Of a stretch of 64,000 bases of DNA, positions 1-11,500 are shown piece after piece (the stretch's first letter is position 1; every line of letters starts with the position of its first letter). The DNA is taken from the NCBI RefSeq assembly GCF_020740795.1, contig NC_067284.1, positions 100,245,440 through 100,309,439 on the forward strand, written 5' to 3'. Source of the stretch: Apus apus (lineage: Eukaryota; Chordata; Aves; Apodiformes; Apodidae). Made by a program: the position numbers and the translations under genes. The notes under the pieces were generated by a model. It had not been told where the DNA came from. It searched no databases and saw only the letters and a list, made by a program, of their open reading frames with translations.

Positions 1-2599
1 GTTCAGAGTTCAATATAGTAACAGAGAATACTGGTAGCTCAGATCAAATTAACAGGTCTGTAGAACAGTGATCACGTTTCTTTCTCCTTCTGTAAGTAAC
101 ACTCATTAGCCCACAGCCACGCTGTTCTCACCAGTTTATTAGATTGGTTTGTTTTGCTAAAGAATATAGTTCAGCTAAAACACCATCTAATAATGTGCCA
201 AACAGAAATAAACTAGTAACAGGTTATCTAGGAAAAACACAGAGAGCACACAGACACTCCAGGAAAAGATGCAAGGCTGATGCAAGTAAGTTTATTTAGC
301 ATTTCAGCTGCTTTCAGGTAACAGCAAGATTTGGACAAGATGACATATCTTGCATTTTCTTATAATTTACCACCTGTGAAACCTAATGAACCTCTGTACA
401 GACTAGATGGAAACTATGTATCTGAACTGGTGACAACTCCCAGCCATAAACCCTTACCACCGGGTCCAAGAAGTTACATATTTATGTATTACCTCAGAGA
501 GTTTGTTACTTTGTAACTATTAACACATATTCTGCCATGTGCAAATGATAAATTAATACTTGTCTATATTAACAAACATATTTATTTCAGAATTATTTTC
601 CAGACTGTTGCTGGAATTTTTAAGCATTGTACACAGGCATTAGATTCAACTAATTGTGTTACCACAGAACATGGAATACAGTTGACTTTCTCACGCTTTA
701 CTTTGGTACTCAAAATACAAAATCACTAACATTTTACTGTTAACGGACTTACTATTTTGTTTACTGTGAAAGAATAAACTCCAAACAGTATCTGCAAGTT
801 TTGAGTGTGCTTGCATATTTTTGTTAAAAGAAAAGCTTCATTTGAAGGTTGAACTTAATGGGTTTTAGTTTTTTTTGGAAGGGTGGTGCCAAAACCTCTG
901 CTTTTTTTTTTTTACAAGATAAGATGACAACTGATGATCACTTTGTCAAACTTCACCCACAGCAGCATGAAGCCTGCCAAGCAACATATGTACTTAGGCC
1001 AAGCAGACAAGACATGTGCAAACAAGCACAGGTAATATTTAGTAGCCATGTCAAATACCCACTAGAAACTAAAACTGCTTCCCCGTGCATCCCTAGAGTT
1101 TATGCTGTCCTTCCTCATGCACACCAACAGCTGCTGTCCTGTCCATCCTCAGCACAGTCTTGCCTCTGGAGTGACAGCTTTACACCCTCTCCCCCCATTC
1201 CCCACAGACAGGAATCCTACTTAGCTGTATTAAGACCAAATGAGCTGTGTTGGGAAGGATCCAAATCCACTCAGTCTGAAGCAGTCAGATCCAATAGTAT
1301 GTTTTATTAAAATAACCTCTGCAAAATTCAGCCTTGCTAAACGGCAGATTAAAAAAGTGCTTATATATTGTAAAAACTATTGACAGAGTCTTGCCTATAA
1401 ATCCCAGCCTGTAGGTCATGTCTCAGGAATCATTAGAGGGCAACTGTGCTGCCTCAGTGAAAGATGGTTTTTACACCATCCACCTTTGTTATTCACTGGT
1501 TAGTCAGTCACAAACCAAAGAAAACTCACCATTTATGAGGGAATATGAACATAGCCATGCTAGGCCAAAGGATAAATACGGCTGTTGTTTGGGGTTTTTT
1601 TTCCAATTTTTAAAAAGAGATTAGAGAGGTTTTCCACACCTATCTATGACTTCCAGCACAACTTAGTCCTAAACCAGGATTTCGGATTAGTCTGACCAGG
1701 ATATTTCAAGAAAGCACTCTGTAATTAGCAAATGAAGCAGAGAGATTATTCACACACAAGTTTTTACACCCATGCTTTGTAAATTTTCTCCCTCACTTGC
1801 AGAAAGGTCCTTTCAGTGTACATTTTTAATATGCAGTAAACACACCACCTCCTTATAATGAAACACCCAGGGAGACTGAAAATTTAGCAGCTCTTGAAAG
1901 GATCGAGCACATTTGTAGGTTTATCAAAACTGCAGCATAAATTAACCTAAGCACCCCTCTAAAAAAAAAAAAAAGTTAAACTAATGTTATGGTGGTAAAA
2001 CATCAATTGCTTATTACCATAAAGATAAGCTTGTTTACTCCCATTTCACAGGGTGTAGCTAATACTCACATAAGAGTGCTGTGCTGCATTTTAAGAAATA
2101 TTGCCTCTATTAAAAATAGATAGCAACACCAATCTGTTCTGATTATGCTCTTCAGAGTTCAAAAGTGCCTCTGCTCAAAGCTTCGCATTAGGCAGTGAGC
2201 TCCTCGGGGAAACTATTGTTTCTAACTAGGAAAATAATAGCAGATTTTAAACCCAAACACGCAAAAAAAAAAAAAAAGCGCCTACCAAAAACATGGAGGG
2301 GGGAGGTGTCAAGAAAAAAAACAAGGGGATGAAAAAGACAACCAAGTTTGTTTGATTTAAAAAAAAAAAAAGGGGGGGGGGGGGGGTATACAAAAAGAAA
2401 AAAACGGGTTTTTGATAATTCCTGTGAAACACTACTGTGGAGAACTGCATTGCGACTCCCTAGTACTAGGTTTTAGATCACAAGGCAAGGGAATAGCAGT
2501 TTCTCTCATGTTTATACAGAAATACATGATTCCGGCGGATAAATACACAGGCCATGGAAACACTGAACGGCAGCCCGTACAGTTTTGCCATCTCCCGTT
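1..2599 (-). other. EZR intron 1 (part), no exon seen
   Basis: AT-rich DNA left of the CpG island, interpreted as EZR intron 1 continuing beyond the window. No ERM exon 2 (start of the FERM domain) is found. Reading frames such as 331-516 and 849-1310 look random: no recognisable domain and no paired splice sites. Homopolymer runs are present at 2263-2277 and 2359-2386. Confidence 0.55.
2359..2386. repeat. A13-G15 homopolymer pair
   Basis: Thirteen A directly followed by fifteen G. This lies within about 150 bases unusually rich in A and G runs (2260-2410). It may be natural low-complexity DNA in EZR intron 1 or a sequencing or assembly weak spot. Confidence 0.9.
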
Positions 2600-3154
2600 A
2601 AGCGGGAGCGTCATGAAATCTCTTCCTCACGAGCCGCCGAGCAGGTCTGTACGCCCCTGCACCTGCAGCGCCGCCGGAACACGCAGCAACACCCCGCCCG
2701 GCGGCTCCCGAGCTCCGCGGCTGCGGGGCGGGGGTCCCGCCGGGCGCGGGGCAGGAGAGGCTGCCCGGCCGCCCCCTTCTGCCCCCCTCCTGGCCCTCCG
2801 GCCCCCCTCCTGCCCCTCTCCTGCCCCAGCCGCCCCCCGTCCTGCCCCGGCCCTCGCAGCTCCAGCCGCGCTCCGCGGGGCGCACGCCACGTCCCGAGCA
2901 AGTATCTAGTTATGGCTCCTACTTCAAAGTAGCCGCTTAGTTGGCTCTGGAGCCCCTGCGTGAACCGCGGCGGCCCCGCAGCTCTCTCCTCGCACCGCGC
3001 AGAACTTCTGCGGGTGTCCGAGCCACGAAGCGGCAGCCCGGGGAGCTCAGGCAGCCGGCGCGGCGGGGACCTCAGCCCTTCCAGGGAGGGGGCGGCAGGG
3101 CGCCGGGAAGAGCCCAGGCGGGGCAGCAGGAGGTGCCGGGCCCCTCGGGCAGCC

Positions 3155-3220
3155 CGGCACCCTGGTCGGGGCGGCCCGGCACCCTGGTCGGGGCAGCTCG
3201 GCACCCTGGTCGGGGCAGCG
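3155..3220. repeat. Three tandem 22-bp units in EZR intron 1
   Basis: Three near-identical 22-bp units (3155-3176, 3177-3198, 3199-3220), each starting cggcaccctggtcggggc and differing only in the last few bases. They lie just inside intron 1, 60-130 bases past the donor, so they would be transcribed with EZR but spliced out. Confidence 0.85.
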
Positions 3221-3281
3221 CCGCGCGGGCCCCGCTGCAGCCCCACGGAGCGCCCAGCCCTTCCTCCCGCGCCCCACTTAC

Positions 3282-3293
3282 CGGCTTCGGCAT
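3282..3293 (-). CDS. EZR: Ezrin first coding exon (codons 1-4), partial gene
   Basis: Ezrin links cortical actin to membrane proteins at microvilli and cell edges through an N-terminal FERM domain and a C-terminal actin-binding tail. Seen here: on the minus strand ATG CCG AAG CCG encodes Met-Pro-Lys-Pro, followed immediately by the donor GTAAGTGGGG at 3281, in the middle of a CpG island. ERM genes are known for a first coding exon holding only four codons, with the FERM domain starting in exon 2, so the rest of the gene lies beyond the left edge of the window. Radixin also begins MPKP. EZR is preferred because a TAGAP-like RhoGAP gene lies on the same strand to the right, as in human EZR-TAGAP, whereas radixin neighbours ARHGAP20, whose GAP sequence fits the exons here less well. 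The exon 2 acceptor is outside the window, so the identification rests on a very short peptide plus context. Confidence 0.72.
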
Positions 3294-3430
3294 CTTGAGG
3301 GCTGCGGGTGCTTCTGCGGCTCCCGAGACGAACGTTCATGCAGCGGCGGTCCCCGCCCAGCGCCCCGGGAGCAGGAGGAGGAGGAAGGCGCAGCTCCGGC
3401 CGCGGCGGCAGCACAGCCCCGAGTGCGGGG
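3294..3430 (-). other. EZR: EZR 5' untranslated part of exon 1 (approximate)
   Basis: GC-rich sequence directly upstream of the ERM-type start codon on the minus strand. No in-frame splice acceptor is needed before the ATG, so the leader probably lies in the same exon. The upstream limit is a guess; no clear TATA box is seen, as expected for a CpG-island promoter with dispersed starts. Confidence 0.4.
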
Positions 3431-3476
3431 CCGGGCGCCCAGCGGCGGTTAAGTAGGGCAGGTGGGGCCGCGCCGC

Positions 3477-3483
3477 TGACTCA
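3477..3483. promoter_or_regulatory. AP-1 consensus site upstream of EZR
   Basis: TGACTCA, a perfect AP-1 (Jun/Fos) element, sits about 185 bases upstream of the EZR start codon within the CpG island. AP-1 control is compatible with what is known of ezrin promoters, but a 7-base match alone is weak. Confidence 0.4.
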
Positions 3484-3950
3484 CCCGCCGGCCATGGCCC
3501 CGCTCCCCCTGCCGCTGCCCCAGCGCCGCGCCGGCCTCGCCCAGCCACCCGGCCCCCTCGCCGGCCTCGCTTCGACACCCCCCGGGGCGGGAAGAGCGGA
3601 CCCGGCTCTGGCCTCGCCAGCCTCCCCCCAGCTCCCGCGGGGCGGGCCGGGCCGCCCGCCAACCCTCCCGCAACAGGTGCCGGTGGGCGGGGGCGGCGCC
3701 GGGCCGGGCCGGGCCGGGCCGAGCTGCGGCGGGTTTTCCTTCTGCCGCCTTTTCCCTGCCTGCCCGCAGCCCCGGCGCGGGGCCCCCTCACGGCCCCGCC
3801 GCCCTGCCCACCGCAACATGGCCGCGCGGCCTGCCCCGCCGGTCGCTGTGGCTGGTAACGATGGGCGCGGGCGCTGCGACGACACGCGAGTCTTACGGCC
3901 GGTGTCACCGCCGGTGTCGTTCTGGAAGCCTCGGCTCGGGAGGTACGGTT

Positions 3951-6900
3951 ACTTAACACTTAACAGGAAAGGACATGTTCAGCAACGGCAGCAGGACAAG
4001 TCTGCCCGTCCATCCGAGCTGAGAAACTGGGCAGCAAAGGGTACACTTGGCCCTGATCTTCCTTCGCAAAGATCAAAACAGGCCGTGCAAGCAGCCTAAC
4101 GCTTCACAGGCATGCAAAGATGACAGAGCCTGTGTCACTGCCCCTTGTTCCTGCTCCATCCTCGGCCATCTACGTGCTTCTGCAAACACGGTGTCTGCCG
4201 GAGCTGCGGCCGCCCGCGGCGTTTCCTCGCCTGGCCGGTCACAAGAGCACGTTTTATTTCATAGTCCCGGGCAAGGGCCCGTGGGACGCAGCTCTTCTGC
4301 TGTGCCGGCACTGGCATGTGGCTGAGCTGTAGGAGTACGGAAATGGAGCTGAGCTGCTGTGGGGCAACATCCCCACTCCACCAGTGCCTGCCTGCGCCGT
4401 CAGAAAAGGCACAGAGTAGGAACAAGGAGGTGCAGAACAAGGCGAATAACCAGCAAATACACAGGGCAAGGGAGAGCCTGGGAAGTGTCAAGGGATAGTA
4501 ACAAAAAGGTCAGGCTTAACAATACTTCTCCTGCGCTGGAGAAGATCCAAATGGTGTCTTCCCTCACAGAGTCCACTAGGCAACAATTGATAGTGCCACA
4601 TTAAAATAAAACGATCGTTACTCTGTCGGGTGTGTGGGAGAAAGGGGAGGGGAGCCAAGTGGGAGGCTGAGCAAATTCACAGATAAATTCTTTTCCTGTT
4701 GCATGATCCTTGGGGATTAGAGGAGGCTTGACCATCAAAACAGAGCCATGGGGCTCAGCTTGTAAGAGCAGGTGAGAAGAAATAATCTAAGCTGAACAGT
4801 TTTTAAGAAAAGGGCCATAGGATCGACCATCTTTGTGAAAGAGATAGGGTGTTCATTTTCAGGTTGAACAATTCCAGAGATTTACTTGGATCAGGTTAAT
4901 TTAGCAAAATATGACTTGTGAGGAGACTTTCTATGCTCTTCTGTTAAACAATAAGTTTACACTGGGATTCATGGCTTATTTGGTAGGATGATACTGGAGA
5001 TGGACCAGACCAGATTATCACAGTGTTTTGGGTAGGCTGCCAAGCACAAGGGCTTACGGTTCCAAGCAGCGAGTGCTGTAAGAACCCAGCCTTTGCAGCT
5101 CTCATTTGGAACCCTAAGTGGCATTCGTGGATTTTTGGGGGGGATGGAAAAAGGATAGAGATGTAATATGTTCATTGCTTAGTCTTAAAATCCAAATTTT
5201 GGCTGGGATTGGAAAAAGAAAAGCCAAAACAAGTGTGTGTGTCTGAATACCCTAGAAACAGGGTATTGCACAGATTCTATGGAAGTCCATTTCCATACCG
5301 GGAGATTTCCAGTCTCAAACCCCATTCCTGTCCACACGCCAACGTGGGCTCAGAGACCGTCCCCCTGGGGCTCCATGTTGGAGCAATTCCGTGTCAGAAC
5401 AATGCCTCATTTAATAGGTCATAATCTCTTCAATGTCTTGAATCAGTCAGGTAAGTGTTTGTTTCCATGTTACGTATATATCCAAGCTTAAGCCCCTGTG
5501 TTGTTTTGGTGGGGTTTTTTGTGCTTCCCATTGCTTCCTAACCACACAGACCTAGAGGCAAAAGGAATTTAGGTGACTAGCAATTAAGTGTGGCAACATA
5601 CCATCTTTAGGTTCCTGTTTGCCACAGCACATAACCTTATGCCATTCTCTCACAATCACCTGCAATACCTGGGGAAACGTAGATACCTCCATGGTACCCA
5701 TAACTACCAGCTTACTCAATGCTGCTCCACCCAAACCCAAACACCACCAGCATATTGAGCTTTACACGGCCAGAATTTTCTTCTGTGGCAAGAACCAGAA
5801 CAGTTGCCAGCTTAGAGCATACATTAGATGCCCTTTGCCTCCTTCTTGAGGTTTTGCCTTCTGCTAGGTGTGTTTTCAAACCCCCTTACTTTCAGAGCAC
5901 AGTGCCTTATTAAATGCTTGGTTGGGTGGGGTACCTTTGTGACAGCACAAAACTCTTCTGTAGCTGGGTCAGTGAGCTCCTTCCTTCATATTTCTCTTCC
6001 CACTTCTGCCCCAGAAGGATGGGAAGGTATATCATGCCAGCCTCTTCTTTTCTTTAATACAGAACCCTACTTATCCTTTGCAGATGCAAACCAGCCTAGC
6101 TCCCCTCTCCCCCTGCAGAGGGGTGAAAGCCCTCAGTTCTCTGGCTTTTCTGAGAGTGTTGTGACTGTTGGCATATTGAATTTTTGGAGCATGGGCACCA
6201 TGTGTAATACTGATGGGCATCATCTAAGAATGCTTACAGACAAATCCTCTTTGCTGTCAGGGTGAGGGACTGTTGGAGCAGGCATGAAATGGGCTCAAAG
6301 CAATCAGCCCCCATCAAGACAGGCTGGAACAGAAATACAAATGTGAGAAAAACCCCCGATAAAATACAGAAGCTGGGAAAATTTTCACATGAAAAATCTA
6401 TGGAACTTGGTTACTTCTAGATTTAGGCATTAGCTTAATAAGAGAGAGCTTTTATAGCCACCCTAACTACAGCATCTTCAGTCAGACCTCACAACTAAAT
6501 GTAAGACCCAGATCAAAATGAAGCCTTTAAGTTACAGGATTAAGATCTGCTCTGATCCAGCACTTGTTCTTAACCTGCTTTATTAAGAGGATGGCATTAC
6601 TAGCAATTTATGGGAATTACTAAGGCAGAGGAGGTGATGAAAGGATCTTGATTGCTCAGCAGGTCAGTAGCAGAACCCAGTTTTTGTTCCTTCTCTGTAA
6701 CAGTTTCTGTACCTTACTGACCCCTAACCAAATGTGTGTTGTCATCCTCATCAAGTCTGCCTTCCCTCTTGTAAAGAGACGACCCATTTAATTTTCCTGT
6801 TCTACTTTATTCTGTATTAACATTCCAACTGGATAGTAAAACATTTATAAATTCCAAGTATTTGTCAGAGTTTGCTCAAGCAAGTCCTATTGCTATAAAG

Positions 6901-8369
6901 TGGCTTTTGCTTCACAGGCCTGGTGCCAGCCAATTTTTAGTTGACATGAAACTTCCTAAGACAGATCATCCTAGAACTGGGAAACATGGAATCCTATGCC
7001 CTAAAACCCCCATTGTTGGATGCTCATGCAAAACCAATAGTCTCAACAAGAGGCAGCCATGAACTCCTTGTTTTGCCATATAGAAAGCTTCATCCAAGTG
7101 TAGGATTTTTTTGCAAGGCATTGCTGGAAGAGTTTGCCACATCTCTGCTAGTTCATTTACAGTTTTACTCCAGGGCTTTTTTACTAAATGGAAATCCATA
7201 GTAAATAACTATCCTCTTGACAACTCACAGACTGTACATTTAATATAGCAGTTATAGAAAGGACATTCAATATGGTAGTTAAAGGATGCCACATTCTGTG
7301 CCATCTTGTAAAGATTTAACAAGATTTCCTCTCATCTAGGACAGTCAAGAGGGTGATTGTCAACTGGAAGACCTACAAGAGGAAAAAGAACTATATAGTA
7401 TTATTGACAATAGCTTATTTTTCATTGGGCATGACTGAACTTATTCCTCATTGCAGTTCCTGAAATTTTGGCATTCTAATTCCTGAAATGTCAGACTGTA
7501 GAAAAAGTGGCCAAGGACTGTGAGAGTTCTAGTTCTGTCTGCACTGAAAACTGCTTTCCCTCTACTCACATTGAGCTTATTGAAAACTTGACAAATTCAG
7601 GTCACAGTGGACCAGCATCTATTGACAAAGCACTGTTGACATTCTCTGCACTTCTTTTGAAGGGGATATACGAGGTAAAAGAGTGCAAAGCTGGTGCCTC
7701 ATTTTCACTTGTTTCTAAATGAGAAGTTGCTGCCAAGTTCAGTTAATACTTTTTTTCCAGTGAGCATGGGTTCCCACAAGTTCATTTTGTGCTAACAAAT
7801 GGTTAGGTGGGTTCAGGCCTGGAAATAAACCTCATTAAATGATGCAGTGGTTGCATGCTGGGAGATGCTTATCTTTGCATTCATTTTATTTTCCAGCTGC
7901 ACCCCCAAGTGATCCTTGGGATTAGAAGTTCCTTGAGATCAACCAGAAGACTGATCATCATGGAGACCTATGGGGACGTGCTAGGTTATGAAGAAATGTA
8001 TACATAATGAAGTTTATGAGAATTATTTTAAAATGTGGTAAGAAGGAAAAAGTAGACAAGACTTCAAGCTTCTATCTGGCTCATATCCATAATAATAATA
8101 AAAAAAAAAGTGTAAAGGAAGATCATGAACATATTTCTTCTCCTCAGCAAAAACCCTGAAAAATTTCAAGGCCAGTTTGCCTTCAGCTCCTATGAAAGTT
8201 GTCTTAGTAACAACTGTATTTCTTCTTCCACAGGAAACCTTCAGGGGGAGTGATGCAAAGTGTGGAATAAAATCTTTGTTTGGACTGAAACAAAACCATA
8301 ATTTGGCATTCACATTTTGGGTATGTTAAGACTGAGAAATTATTTACTATGGATGGGGATGGCAAGACT
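3951..8369. other. Intergenic DNA upstream of EZR, no gene seen
   Basis: AT-rich sequence without a recognised exon, repeat or RNA gene. All reading frames are under 150 codons and lack recognisable protein motifs. It may hold EZR enhancers, but none is identifiable by eye. Confidence 0.5.
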
Positions 8370-8508
8370 CAGTGATAAGCAGGACAGGTTGGATGGGGCT
8401 TTGAGCATCCTGGTCCAGTTTGAGGTGTCCCTGCCCATGGCAAGGGAGCTGGAACTAGATGATCTTTAAGGTCCCTTCCAACCCAAACCATTCTATGATT
8501 CTATGAAA
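8370..8508 (+). mobile_element. CR1 LINE, 3' end fragment
   Basis: Typical CR1 3' untranslated end: ggttggatggggctttgagc near the start, then gatgatctttaaggtcccttcc, and the terminal attctatgattctatgaa repeat near 8492. It is 5'-truncated, as most CR1 copies are, and has no coding capacity left. Confidence 0.9.
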
Positions 8509-11500
8509 TAAAATATAGATAAAATATTACTCAAAGTAAAAGCAGGTTTAAACATGCATGTGATCAAGGAAGGAAAATCCATGGTAATCATCTCTGTAAC
8601 TGAAATCCACAATGAATTAGTGATCCTACCAAGAAAAATAAAGAAACAGAGCACTGAGAGTTTTCTGAACCCATTGCATGAGAACAATCATAAAAAACAT
8701 GAGAACAAGCATAAAACATTGTTTAAAAATGTGTAAAATGACAAGTGAAGTTCATGACATACTGAATTTGTGAAGATTATACTGCACATATAAATCCAGC
8801 CATGTTTGTCCAAGACTCAAAGCAAATGGAAACTAGGGACAACACAGCTTTTACGTCTCAAAATGAAATAATGATCTTAATGTGTATGATAAGAAAGGAA
8901 AGAGGAAGGGAGTTCCCTTCTTTAAGTAATCTCTATTCCACCTTGATATCTTCCTTTGTGCTTTTGTGTTTGGAATCTGATTAAAAGTAGATCTGACTGC
9001 CATATACTGCAAATAGCCCCTGCAAGCCTGAACTTCTTCTACAGGGACCAGCTCTTTTAGTTTTGTTTTTGTGTTCTTTTTAACATCAAACTAGACATGT
9101 ATAAAGACAGTATTGACAAAAACAGCAGGTCAAATAATGTTAGCTGACTTAGATTATGTGCTTCACAAACGGAGCACAGATGTGTGCTTAGAGCAGGTCT
9201 GAGTAGTAAGAAAACCGGAAGCAAAATAAATGCCCACTAGTTGACAGAGGGAAAAATAATTCACCAGTCTATGTACAGGAGGTTTTTTTTTTACTCCAAG
9301 TTGTTTTATAAGTATATATACTGCTGACATTTTTATTGCTCTCACTGTGGGAATGAGGCTGTAAGGATTAAAAAATACAAACTATAAGCTATTTCAACTT
9401 AACTAAGAGTGCCAGAATTTCAGGGCTAAAATAAGAGTGCAGAGTTCAATGTATAATGAATGGACATAGAGTACATTTTCTTTTCCTCTGATAGGATGCT
9501 GACTCATACCTTTTAAGATCAGAAGGGCCATGTTGTTTGACTTTCAGCATAAACTAAGGTGTTGAGTTTCACCTGGTGATTCTCCAGTCAAGACTGTAAC
9601 ATTAGAAAGGCCTTAAATTCCAGTCTCAGGACTCAATGGCAGGGATTCTGCCTCCTGTCGAGTTCCCTCCAAAGCCAAGTAGAAGTTGTGAAAATTGTTT
9701 GCGTTAACTGGTACTTGTATTTCTCATTCAATTTCAGAAGATGCACAATCTATACTGCAATTTACAGTTAAATAATGAGCCAAGATAAAACATCTAGCAT
9801 GGCTCTTAGCAAAGTCAGTAATATAAGCTGTGCATGACTGTGCAGTTTGGTGCCAGCTATCAAAAGAGAAGACCATTTTATCTTATTTTTCCCTCGTTGA
9901 AACAGAAAGAATTACTTGATGCAGAGGTTCACAGATAAGGTTCACAAAGTTCCTAATATCACTCTAGCCTATTTTTCCACTCAGGACTGAATGTCTCAGA
10001 TTATGTTCTGGTATTTTACCTAGCCTCATTTAAGTGCTCTACACAACAAGGTCTCTCCCCCTTTTGAATATTAGAGGTCAGGTTTATTTTGTAGTGTAAG
10101 GCTGGTTAGCCTTAAAAGCTGCATCCCATAGTGGGAGAAAGGGAAAATTTATTACTGGTCATATCTTTGGCCTCCTACTCTGCATCACTTGCTTCTGCTG
10201 TAGACAAGAACATTTCCAAGTGCCATTGTAGTCAAAAGTTACGTCTGCTGCATGCAGGCAAAGGGAACTCCTGGTGCTGAATTAGAAGAGAACATACAAT
10301 GGAGACGTCTCTTGCAGATAAAGGAGGGCAATTTTGACCTTAGTATATAATGAGTAAGACACTATGGTGGAGGTCTGAAGTACAAGAATCCACCTATCTC
10401 TTGGGAAATCCTCTGTTTGCTCTGTGATAACACAATAATGCTGAAAACAAGCAGACACTGATAAAGACGTAAGACCAAATACAAGGCAGGTATAAGCAGG
10501 GTGACATTGCTAAACAAAGCAGAACACTGCCTACTTTCACCAGGCCTGAATTTTAACTCTGATATTTTGCAAGGGTTTACCTAGAACTCTACCTGAATTA
10601 AATACTCATTCATGAGAAAAAGCTATTTGTGTTACACAGCAAACAGCTCATATACAATTTACAAGAAGCTACATATGTCCTCAATTAGTTTTTAACAATC
10701 CCACAAAACACTGAGGGCAAACTAAAGCCATTTTATGTCAAGGCTGCAGATACACAGTCACCTTATCTAATCAGTCCCCGCTGCCTTAAAGCCAGAGGCT
10801 ACCAAACCAAATAACTGCTGTGAGGCCTCCCTGGAGGAGAAGGGGATCGGGTTGATTACTGCTCACCTGCCACAGTGAGGCACGCAGGCAGCCTGAAACA
10901 AAGGGAGTTTTCAGTGCTTCCCAATGACACACCTAGTTTGTGAAGTAATTGCCTCTGACGCATGACACAAAAGATAAACACCCAGTCTTGCAGAGTGTTG
11001 GCTAGCAACTCCTCAAAACACTTCAGAAAATAGTATCATTATGCTACTTTTAAAATAGCAGGTGAATTTCACCTGTTTGCAGCAGGTAACTCAGGACCTA
11101 GGTACTGAGTACCACTTGAGCCTTCAAAATAGAGCTGAAGTGCTGCCTCAGATGTAACCAGGATTTCACGCAGACTTGACTTGCTCCTAGGCAGAACATG
11201 GCTCAGCTCAGTGTTTCATTTACCAGTAAGCTGATTATCCTTAAAAGGTGGCATGATTAATTCTTTGGTCTATTTTAATAAAGGGCAAATGTAAAATGAG
11301 AGGGGAGAATCTATAACAGGTAACCTTCTGATCGCCTTCTGTGCCAGTTTCATCTACATGACCTCTCAGTGATCGCTAGTGACGTCTTTGGAGCCAGATT
11401 TGTTGGTCCACTGCTCTGTTTTGACCTTCAAGAGCTTACAGTGTGGGAGGAGAGGGGTGAGGTGCTGCTGGACTCCAGAGGCAGGGTGTTATGTCCCTCC

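Larger units (their letters stand above)
2600..3950. promoter_or_regulatory. CpG island 1, EZR promoter
   Basis: About 1.3 kb very rich in C, G and CpG, including GC boxes (CCCGCCC-type) and short GGGCC repeats near 3700-3722, against AT-rich surroundings. It covers the ERM-type first exon and extends both into intron 1 and upstream. The long reading frames seen here on both strands are compositional artefacts of missing AT-rich stop codons. Whether it also fires divergently to the right is unknown. Confidence 0.85.

Noticed and set aside
3282..3293. Radixin instead of ezrin
   Set aside because: Radixin also begins MPKP, but its human neighbour is ARHGAP20; the RhoGAP exons here fit TAGAP, the neighbour of EZR.
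3308..4099. 263-codon frame on the plus strand and overlapping minus-strand frames (for example 2611-3414) in CpG island 1
   Set aside because: Pro/Arg/Gly/Ala-rich in all frames because stop codons are rare in GC-rich DNA; no domain, and the EZR first exon explains the island.
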